Source: Acidobacteriota bacterium (GTDB taxonomy: Bacteria; Acidobacteriota; Terriglobia; Bryobacterales; JACQDG01). From it: 5,254 nt of DNA. A program made the translations under genes and the position numbers. Location: assembly GCA_016201195.1 (NCBI GenBank), contig JACQDI010000705.1, positions 1-5,254 of the forward strand, read 5' to 3'. The notes beneath the pieces were generated by a model, which did not search any database, was not told the origin of the DNA, and was given only the letters and a program-made list of their open reading frames with translations. Below, piece after piece: positions 1 to 4,877 of this stretch (position 1 is the first letter of the stretch; every line of letters begins with the position of its first letter).

Positions 1-1059
1 GGCAAAACGGCGGAAAAAATAGCCGTCGCGGGCCATGGCGTAGGGTACCCGCGAGCCGGAAAGGATCGAGCCGTTGAGAGCGGCGAAGATGGAAACCATG
101 GCCGCCAGGGCCACCGCCCCGCCGCCTGCCGTCCCCATGAACTTGCGGGCTACCGCCGCCGCCACCCGGTCGCTCAAGCCGACCTCAGAGGCGGAAAGCA
201 CGAAGAAATAGACTACGTTGGCCAGGATGTAGAGGGTGGCCACGCCGAGTGTGCCGAAGATCAGGGCGCGCGGGATGTTGCGCTGGGGCTCGCGGATCTC
301 GCTCGACACCATGTTTACGTTGTTCCAGCCGTCGTAGGCCCACAGGGCGGCCACCAGAGCGGCCATCCAGCCGCTCACCCCCCCGGCGGCGGGAATCGAC
401 GAGGCAAAGTTGCGCGCTGAGCCGGCGCCGAACAGCGCCGCCAGCACCACCAGGGCCAGAATCAGCGCCACCTTTAGTGCCGTCACCTGGGCCTGGATCC
501 GTCCCCCCAGTTTCACCCCCTGGTAATTCACCCCCGCCAGAAACAGAATCAGGGCCATGGCAAAAATCTGGCCGTAGGTGACCACCAGCGGTCCGCCTTT
601 TGGGCCGATAGGCAGAGGAATCTCGAACAAAACGGCCTCGAGCGGCGGAAAGAAATTCGCCAGGTAATAAGCAAAAGCCGTAGCCAGTGTGGCAATTGAG
701 CCACTTTTGGCCACCCAGAACTGGGTCCAGCCGTAAAGAAAACTCCACAGTGGGCCATAGGCTTCCCGCAGGTAGACGTATTCACCCCCCGCCTCGGGGA
801 GCGCCCCGGCCAGCTCGGCATAAGTCAGCGCGCCAAACAGGGAGAGCAACCCGCCCGCCACCCAGACCAGCAGAACCTTGCCCGGGCTGCCCACGTGGAG
901 CACCATGGCCTTGGGAACCAGAAAGATCCCGCTGCCGATCACGGTGCCAACCACGATGGCGGCGGCCTCCCAACTGCCGAGGGTGCGCAGGAGTTCGGTG
1001 CGGCTCGCGGTGGCCGCAATTCTGGCTCCTGACTCCTGACTCCTGACTCCTTCACTCAT
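1..1059 (-). CDS. APC-superfamily amino acid permease, C-terminus cut by window edge
   Basis: Inner-membrane amino acid transporter of the APC superfamily, closest in pattern to the LAT/SteT-like exchangers. I translated 353 codons without a stop from the ATG at 1059 to the left edge. Visible motifs are the first-helix substrate/ion-binding loop VIGSGIF (about residues 40-46), YAELAGALPEAGGEY (79-94), the sixth-helix segment WAYDGWNN (240-247) followed by EIREPQRNIPRA (254-265), and RVPYAMARDG (337-346). Family members are usually 430-500 residues with 12 helices, so roughly the last 100 or more residues lie outside the window. The start overlaps the end of the upstream symporter gene by 8 bp (ATGAGTGA) and has no Shine-Dalgarno, so translation is probably coupled. 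Residues 4-13 are encoded by a 7-bp tandem repeat, an acquired-looking N-terminal tail. The family call is firm; the substrate is unknown. Confidence 0.93.
   Translation of the reverse strand, partial: MSEGVRSQESGARIAATASRTELLRTLGSWEAAAIVVGTVIGSGIFLVPKAMVLHVGSPGKVLLVWVAGGLLSLFGALTYAELAGALPEAGGEYVYLREAYGPLWSFLYGWTQFWVAKSGSIATLATAFAYYLANFFPPLEAVLFEIPLPIGPKGGPLVVTYGQIFAMALILFLAGVNYQGVKLGGRIQAQVTALKVALILALVVLAALFGAGSARNFASSIPAAGGVSGWMAALVAALWAYDGWNNVNMVSSEIREPQRNIPRALIFGTLGVATLYILANVVYFFVLSASEVGLSDRVAAAVARKFMGTAGGGAVALAAMVSIFAALNGSILSGSRVPYAMARDGYFFRRFA
1026..1050 (-). repeat. Heptad tandem repeat, TCAGGAG type, inside permease 5' end
   Basis: Three perfect tandem copies of CTCCTGA on the plus strand (1026-1032, 1033-1039, 1040-1046) are followed by a partial fourth. 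In the sense of the permease this reads TCAGGAG repeated and encodes GVRSQES then GAR. The same unit in degenerate form occurs at 2578-2613 and 4038-4065. Confidence 0.9.
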
Positions 1060-2494
1060 GCCGTAAAACCAGCGAGGCAAGATAGCCCACGGAGAAGGTC
1101 GTGATGGTGACGATCACCACGTACCAGGTCCACGCGGTGTGGGTCGCGAGATGCAAGTACGCCATGGTAGCAAAGCCGGAGAGCATCCCGGCGATGGCGC
1201 CGGACTGGCTGGCCCGGCGGGTAAGGATACCCAGCAGGAATACGCCCAGCAGCGCACCGATCGTTATCGAGATGACGGCCAGGCCGGCCTCCAGCACAGA
1301 TCCCCAGTTGCGAGCGAGCAGCGCGATCCCGACCAGAACCACCCCCCAGCCGACCGTGGCCCAACGGGCCAGCCGCAGGTAGTAGCCCTCGTCATGGCCG
1401 GCGCGTCCGAACAAGGGCTTGTAAAAATCCATGATGGTGGTCGAGGCGAGGGAATTCAGGGCGGCGCTGATGTTGGACATCGCTGCCGCCAGCACGGCCG
1501 CGATGACAATCCCGGCTAGGCCCACCGGCAGTTGGGTCCAGATGAAGCTGGGGTAGACGCGGTCGAGCGGCCGCGGCGTCGGCTGGCCGGTCTTCAGATG
1601 GTAGACATAGAGCAGTATGCCGATGAGCAGGAACAGCGTGAATTGGAAGACGATCACCACGCCGCTCGAAAGCAGCGCCGCCTTGCTCTCCCGCTCATTG
1701 CGGGCGCTCAACAAGCGCTGGACGATGAGCTGGTCGGTGCCGTGGGTGCCGGTGGCCAGAAAGCACCCGCAGGCCAGGCCCGCCCAGAAGCTGTAGGTGC
1801 GGGAGAAGAACTCGCGGGTCAGCTCCAGGCGGAAATCGAAGATCTGAAACTTGCCCGCCGGTCCGGCCATCCGGACCACCTCGGCCCAGCCGCCGGGGAC
1901 GCGGTCGAGGATCATCCAGAAGCTGAGCAGAGCGCCGGTGACGTAGAGACACATCTGGACCACGTCGGTCCAGATTACTGCGGTCATGCCGCCCTCGAAG
2001 GTGTAAAACAGGGTCAGCAGTGTGATCAGCACCACCGAGGTGACTTCCCCGGTCCCCAGGACGATGGAAATCACGATGGAGATGGCGAAGACGCGGACAC
2101 CTTCGGCGAGCGCCCGAACCACCAGGAACGTGGAAGCAGTGAACCGCCGGGTGCCCTCGCCGAAGCGCCGCCGCATCAGCTCGTAGGCGGTGTACATCTC
2201 GCCCCGGAAATACTGCGGGATAAACACCAGGCAGATCACAACCCGGGCCAGCAGGTAGCAGCAGACCACCTGAAGAAAACCCAGGTTGCCGGCGAAGGCC
2301 AGCGCCGGGGTCCCAATGATGGTAAGCGTGCTGGTCTCGGCGGAAACGATAGAAAGCGAGATGGCCCACCAGCTAACCGTCCGCCCACCCAGGAAGTAGT
2401 CTTTCAGCGATTTCTGGGATCGCCGAAACCGCGCTCCAAAAGCGGTGATGGCAATTAGGTAGACGACGATGACGGCGAGGTCGAGATAACGCAT
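1052..2494 (-). CDS. Sodium/solute symporter (SSS family)
   Basis: Inner-membrane secondary transporter expected to couple solute uptake to the sodium gradient. The 480-residue product has the usual length of the family and about 13 hydrophobic segments. Typical SSS features in order are: DYFLGGR (about 32-38) before helix 2; SAETSTLT (51-58); the hallmark TFEGGMTAVIWTDVVQ (165-180); GTHGTDQLIVQR (249-260); and AAAMSNISAALNSLAST (337-353), the Ser/Thr-rich helix that carries the Na2 site in this fold. I chose the ATG at 2494; a TTG immediately before it at 2497 would add one residue. No Shine-Dalgarno precedes it; the leader is a pyrimidine-rich heptad array. It is the first gene of a pair with the downstream permease. 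The family is clear; the substrate (sugar, carboxylate, amino acid or other) cannot be assigned. Confidence 0.95.
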   Translation of the reverse strand: MRYLDLAVIVVYLIAITAFGARFRRSQKSLKDYFLGGRTVSWWAISLSIVSAETSTLTIIGTPALAFAGNLGFLQVVCCYLLARVVICLVFIPQYFRGEMYTAYELMRRRFGEGTRRFTASTFLVVRALAEGVRVFAISIVISIVLGTGEVTSVVLITLLTLFYTFEGGMTAVIWTDVVQMCLYVTGALLSFWMILDRVPGGWAEVVRMAGPAGKFQIFDFRLELTREFFSRTYSFWAGLACGCFLATGTHGTDQLIVQRLLSARNERESKAALLSSGVVIVFQFTLFLLIGILLYVYHLKTGQPTPRPLDRVYPSFIWTQLPVGLAGIVIAAVLAAAMSNISAALNSLASTTIMDFYKPLFGRAGHDEGYYLRLARWATVGWGVVLVGIALLARNWGSVLEAGLAVISITIGALLGVFLLGILTRRASQSGAIAGMLSGFATMAYLHLATHTAWTWYVVIVTITTFSVGYLASLVLRHE

Positions 2495-2499
2495 CAATG

Positions 2500-2520
2500 T
2501 GGTAGGTGCTAGGGGTTAGG
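2500..2520. repeat. Second-type heptad tandem repeat in symporter leader
   Basis: Three degenerate 7-bp units stand in perfect register: TGGTAGG (2500-2506), TGCTAGG (2507-2513) and GGTTAGG (2514-2520), with TAGG constant at the end of each. On the symporter sense strand this reads CCTAACC, CCTAGCA, CCTACCA and lies directly before the start codon. It differs in sequence from the TCAGGAG repeats but has the same 7-bp period. Confidence 0.65.
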
Positions 2521-2537
2521 ACCGCGAAGCCCCACGG

Positions 2538-2546
2538 ATTGTAACA
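2538..2546 (-). promoter_or_regulatory. Candidate extended -10 promoter for the symporter-permease operon
   Basis: The minus strand reads TGTTACAAT: a TACAAT hexamer (5 of 6 to TATAAT) with an upstream TG at the extended -10 position. No convincing -35 hexamer lies 16-18 bp further upstream, which is tolerable for extended -10 promoters. Transcription would begin near 2531 and leave a leader of about 35 nt, mostly heptad repeat. Called by eye from consensus only. Confidence 0.4.
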
Positions 2547-2577
2547 GGTCTGTCCTGGCCCTGAAACCCGGCCGAGG

Positions 2578-2613
2578 CTCCTGTGTCCTGACTCCGGACT
2601 CCTTAACTCCTGT
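2578..2613 (-). repeat. Degenerate TCAGGAG-type heptad repeat between divergent promoters
   Basis: Plus-strand units are CTCCTGT (2578-2584), GTCCTGA (2585-2591), CTCCGGA (2592-2598) and CTCCTTA (2599-2605), then after a 1-bp slip CTCCTGT (2607-2613). The orientation matches the copy at 1026-1050. The array lies between the predicted promoter of the symporter and that of the TPR gene. Confidence 0.75.
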
Positions 2614-2621
2614 TTCCAGAC

Positions 2622-2651
2622 TTGCCAATACGATTTGCTGTGCTATATACT
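2622..2651 (+). promoter_or_regulatory. Candidate sigma70-type promoter of the TPR gene
   Basis: TTGCCA at 2622-2627 (5 of 6 to TTGACA) and TATACT at 2646-2651 (5 of 6 to TATAAT) are separated by 18 bp. An overlapping reading is an extended -10, TGCTATATA at 2641-2649, with a 16-bp spacer. This is the most AT-rich patch of the intergenic region and faces the TPR gene. Transcription would start near 2658, giving a leader of about 80 nt. Confidence 0.6.
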
Positions 2652-2672
2652 CCGCCTTTAGCCTTCTGGCGG
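2652..2672. other. Small inverted repeat at the predicted TPR transcription start
   Basis: CCGCC (2652-2656) and GGCGG (2668-2672) form a perfect 5-bp inverted repeat around an 11-nt spacer, directly after the -10 box. It could be an operator or a weak leader hairpin. A 5-bp repeat in GC-rich DNA may also be chance. Confidence 0.25.
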
Positions 2673-2740
2673 TCAGATGGGAACCCGGGAGTTTCGGGCG
2701 GAGTCTAACGATGGGGCTGGAAGGCCAGAGAGGTCGAGCT

Positions 2741-4030
2741 ATGCTACGAAAACTCACTTTGTACCTATTGACCCTGTCGCTGCTGGGGAGTGTCGCCGCG
2801 CAGGCCCCGCAGAAGCAGCCCAAGGACCGCGAAGAGTACGACCTGTTCAACAACATCATCAAGGAAACCGTTCCGGCCAAGCGGCTCCAGCTTCTGGACC
2901 AGTGGAACCAAAAGTACCCCGACACCGCCTACAAGGAAGAGCGTCTGAAGTATTACATGCAGACCTACCAGCAGGCGGGCCAGCCGGCCAAGGCGGTGGA
3001 GGCCGCCGGCGAGGTGTTGAAACTGGTCCCGGACGATTTCAGCGCTTACTATACGATTGCTTCGCTGACCCCGTTCCTTGGCTCGAACGAGGCCAACGTT
3101 TTGGCGAACGGCGAGAAGGCGGCCAACGGGCTGCTCAAAACGATGGATCAGCAGTTCGCCGCCGACAAGAAACCGCCCAACGTCTCGGACGCCGACTGGG
3201 CTGCGGGCAAGAAGGCGGCTCAGTATATCGCCCACCAGACGCTGGGCTGGGTGGCCTGGCAGTCCAAAAAGTACGAGCCGGCCGAGCAGGAGTTCATCAA
3301 AGCGCTGGAGTTGACGCCGGCCGCCGCCCAGGTTTCATTCTGGCTGGGGACCGCCGTGCAGGCGCAGAAGAATCCCGACAAGAATACGCTGGCCATCTAC
3401 TGCTTCGCCCGCGCCGCCGCCTATGACGGGCCGGGCGCGCTGGCGCCCGCCGGCCGCCAGCAGGTGGATGCCTACCTCACCAAAGTTTACAAGAGTTACC
3501 ACGGCGACGATCCCAAGGGCCTCGCCGACCTCAAGGCGATGGCCAAGAATTCCCCCCTGCCGCCAGCCGATCTCAAGATCAAGTCCAGCGAGGAAATCCG
3601 CGCCGAGAAGGAAGAAGAGCTAAAGAAGTCCAACCCGAAGCTGGCCACCTTCATGGCAATCAAAGACGGCCTGACCGGCTCCGACGGCGCCAACTTCTGG
3701 AATCAGATGAAGGGGACGGCGATGCCCCCGCTACGGGGCACGGTGATCTCAGCCAAGCCGGCGGTGCGGCCGAAGGTGGTCGAGCTGGCCATGAGCCAAT
3801 CCACCGATGTCGAGATCACGCTGACCGCTCCGGAAAGCTCGGCGCGCTGCAAGCTGGATCCCGGAGCGACCATCGAGTTTGAGAACGCGGAAGCCAAGGA
3901 GTTCACGGCCAGCCCCTTTATGCTCAAAATGGAGGGCGGCAAGATCACCGCGGGGTGCGCCGAAGCGCCGGCGCCGGTCAAGAAAGCCGTTCCCAAGAAA
4001 GCAGTGGCCAAGAAGAAAGCCGGAGACTGA
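2741..4030 (+). CDS. Exported TPR protein with C-terminal beta-rich domain and basic tail
   Basis: Uncharacterised secreted protein of 429 residues. The first 22 residues form a standard signal peptide (LRK n-region, leucine-rich core, AQA before a likely cut at 22/23), so it should act in the periplasm or envelope. Residues 30-110 and 158-250 are helical with TPR-like spacing; the clearest repeat is at 161-195 (LGWVAWQSKKYEPAEQEFIK). A charged linker (283-297) leads to a Gly/Val-rich, probably beta domain (about 328-407) containing two Cys (370, 406) that could pair. The tail 413-429 is Lys/Ala/Pro-rich. TPR proteins usually scaffold protein complexes; the partner here is unknown. I chose the ATG at 2741 because AGAGAGG lies 7 nt upstream and it gives a normal signal peptide. 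An in-frame ATG at 2711, with GGAG 7 nt upstream, would add 10 residues. It has its own promoter and stands alone. Confidence 0.9.
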   Translation: MLRKLTLYLLTLSLLGSVAAQAPQKQPKDREEYDLFNNIIKETVPAKRLQLLDQWNQKYPDTAYKEERLKYYMQTYQQAGQPAKAVEAAGEVLKLVPDDFSAYYTIASLTPFLGSNEANVLANGEKAANGLLKTMDQQFAADKKPPNVSDADWAAGKKAAQYIAHQTLGWVAWQSKKYEPAEQEFIKALELTPAAAQVSFWLGTAVQAQKNPDKNTLAIYCFARAAAYDGPGALAPAGRQQVDAYLTKVYKSYHGDDPKGLADLKAMAKNSPLPPADLKIKSSEEIRAEKEEELKKSNPKLATFMAIKDGLTGSDGANFWNQMKGTAMPPLRGTVISAKPAVRPKVVELAMSQSTDVEITLTAPESSARCKLDPGATIEFENAEAKEFTASPFMLKMEGGKITAGCAEAPAPVKKAVPKKAVAKKKAGD

Positions 4031-4037
4031 GGAAAAA

Positions 4038-4065
4038 CAGGAATCAGGAATCAGGAGTCAGGAGA
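4038..4065 (+). repeat. TCAGGAG-type heptad repeat at the convergent gene border
   Basis: Four tandem units occur on the plus strand: CAGGAAT (4038-4044), CAGGAAT (4045-4051), CAGGAGT (4052-4058) and CAGGAGA (4059-4065). This is the same unit as at 1026-1050 in the opposite orientation. It starts 7 bp after the TPR stop codon and encodes the last residues and the stop of the convergent 99-residue gene. Confidence 0.85.
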
Positions 4066-4343
4066 CAGTCGCTCAGGTCCGCGTGGAAGCGGCGAAGGGA
4101 TTCGACTTGGTCGGTGGTAGCGGGCCGGTTGAAGCCCTTGGCCACGAACCGCGGGCCTTCTTTTTTCCACACCAGTTGGGCAATGGCGCCTTCTGTGAGC
4201 AGGCCGGGTGCGCCGGATTGGCCGAAGGAGCCGTCAGGGAGACGCTCCACCAATGCGACGAAGCCGTCGCGTTCCAAAACATAATGACTGGTGATTTGGA
4301 GAGCGGGCAGGAGCTGGAAGCCGGCTCGGGCGAGCCGTTCCAT
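4044..4343 (-). CDS. Uncharacterised 99-residue protein coupled to the DUF151 gene
   Basis: I do not recognise a characterised family. The start is the ATG at 4343, whose A is also the last base of the DUF151 stop (TAATG). This and the absence of a clear Shine-Dalgarno suggest termination-reinitiation coupling. The product is soluble, with no signal peptide or membrane segment. It has an N-terminal helix (MERLARAGF), a stretch that looks beta-rich (about residues 17-72, HYVLERDGFVALVERL and LVWKKEGPRFVAKGF), and a C-terminal helix (TTDQVESLRRFHADL, 77-90). The last residues (CLLTPDS) and the stop are encoded by the heptad repeat, so the ancestral end may have differed. Reasons to believe it is real are the coupled start, the protein-like residue pattern, and the lack of any other credible gene here. 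A role with the DUF151 protein is inferred from position only. Confidence 0.75.
   Translation of the reverse strand: MERLARAGFQLLPALQITSHYVLERDGFVALVERLPDGSFGQSGAPGLLTEGAIAQLVWKKEGPRFVAKGFNRPATTDQVESLRRFHADLSDCLLTPDS
4131..4166 (+). terminator. Candidate intrinsic terminator for the TPR transcript, inside the convergent gene
   Basis: GAAGCCC (4131-4137) can pair with GGGCCTTC (4153-4160) with one bulged base. The stem closes a 15-nt loop and is followed at once by six T (4161-4166). This is the layout of a rho-independent terminator for plus-strand transcription, 100 nt past the TPR stop. It lies within the coding sequence of the opposite-strand 99-residue gene, where the T run is the two Lys codons of VWKKEGP, so it may be coincidental. 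Confidence 0.3.
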
Positions 4344-4828
4344 TACATCTTGTAGCGGCCCAGGTCCTCGTCGTTGAGGTTCTCCAGCCACTTCCGCAAC
4401 TCCTCGTTGTTGACCTTGTCGGAAACCGCTCCGGAGAGCTTGGAGGACTTCAGCACCTCTTCTTCCACGTAGATGGGGCAGTCCAGGCGCAGGGCCAGTG
4501 CCAGGGCGTCGCTCGGGCGGGAGTCGATCGAGATCAGCTCGCCGTTGCGCTCCAGCCAGATCAACGCGTAAAAGGTATCGTCCTTCAGCTCGTTGACCAC
4601 GACTTTGCGGATCCCCGTGCTCAGGCCGAGCAGCAGGCTCTTGATCAGGTCGTGGGTCATGGGGCGCGGCGTAGAAACTTTTTCGATCTCCAGGGCGATG
4701 GCGTTGGCTTCGTAGATGCCCACCCAGATGGGCAGGAGGGCGTTGCCGTTCACGTCCTTCAGGATGACGATGGGCATGTTGGTGACCGGATCCATCATCA
4801 ACCCGCGGATCTTCATCTCGACTTCCAT
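4343..4828 (-). CDS. Bifunctional nuclease family protein (BFN, DUF151)
   Basis: Cytoplasmic protein of 161 residues in the DUF151 / DNase-RNase family. Some members show nuclease activity and bacterial ones are mostly uncharacterised, so the activity here is unproven. Conserved features in order are: LPIWVGIYEANAIALE (32-47); RPMTHDLI (55-62); a core strand pair KVVVNELKDDTFYALIWLE (75-93); and the signature IDSRPSDALALALR (101-114) followed by PIYVEEEVL (118-126). The length is close to that of the compact single-domain family members. No UVR domain follows; the tail (140-157, NNEELRKWLENLNDEDLG) is a charged helix. The start is ATG at 4828, set by AAGGAGG 5 nt upstream; a TTG at 4852 would add 8 residues but would put that Shine-Dalgarno inside the gene. 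It follows miaB by 49 bp and overlaps the next gene by 1 bp, suggesting one operon. Confidence 0.95.
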   Translation of the reverse strand: MEVEMKIRGLMMDPVTNMPIVILKDVNGNALLPIWVGIYEANAIALEIEKVSTPRPMTHDLIKSLLLGLSTGIRKVVVNELKDDTFYALIWLERNGELISIDSRPSDALALALRLDCPIYVEEEVLKSSKLSGAVSDKVNNEELRKWLENLNDEDLGRYKM

Positions 4829-4833
4829 GGGGC

Positions 4834-4840
4834 CCTCCTT
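4834..4840 (-). promoter_or_regulatory. Strong Shine-Dalgarno fixing the DUF151 start
   Basis: The minus strand reads AAGGAGG, a near-perfect match to the anti-Shine-Dalgarno, 5 nt before the ATG at 4828. It argues against the upstream in-frame TTG at 4852. It is the strongest ribosome binding site in the window. Confidence 0.9.
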
Positions 4841-4845
4841 CTCCA

Positions 4846-4868
4846 GGGGCAAGCCAGATCCCTACCCC
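4846..4868 (-). other. Possible leader hairpin between miaB and the DUF151 gene
   Basis: On the minus strand GGGGTAGG and GCTTGCCCC segments can form an 8-bp stem with two G-U pairs and a 7-nt loop, just upstream of the Shine-Dalgarno. The GCCC of its 3' arm (4847-4850) could instead pair with GGGC at 4832-4835, which overlaps the Shine-Dalgarno. The stems are short and GC-rich, and no conservation evidence is available. Confidence 0.25.
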
Positions 4869-4877
4869 TACATTACA

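Noticed and set aside
185..748. Minus-strand open frame of 187 codons within the permease
   Set aside because: It is out of frame with the permease, whose own frame gives a clear APC protein through the same bases; the product is Arg/Gly-rich and low in complexity.
1026..1050. CRISPR-like or transposon-end interpretation of the repeats
   Set aside because: The units are 7 bp, directly tandem and without spacers, with no cas gene, transposase or terminal inverted repeat nearby.
1532..2458. Long plus-strand open frame of 308 codons antisense to the symporter
   Set aside because: It mirrors the symporter coding strand; its product is rich in Gly, Asp, Gln and His with no domain pattern, as expected for the antisense of a GC-rich membrane protein gene.
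2509..2925. Minus-strand open frame of 138 codons across the intergenic region and the TPR 5' end
   Set aside because: It runs through the heptad repeats (open in that direction) and antisense to the TPR signal peptide; it has no family resemblance and conflicts with the plus-strand promoter and gene.
4156..4167. Run of six A then G on the minus strand as a programmed frameshift site
   Set aside because: In the frame of the 99-residue gene the run is read AAA AAA GAA, which is not the phase needed for an A AAA AAG slip, and no longer product is gained.
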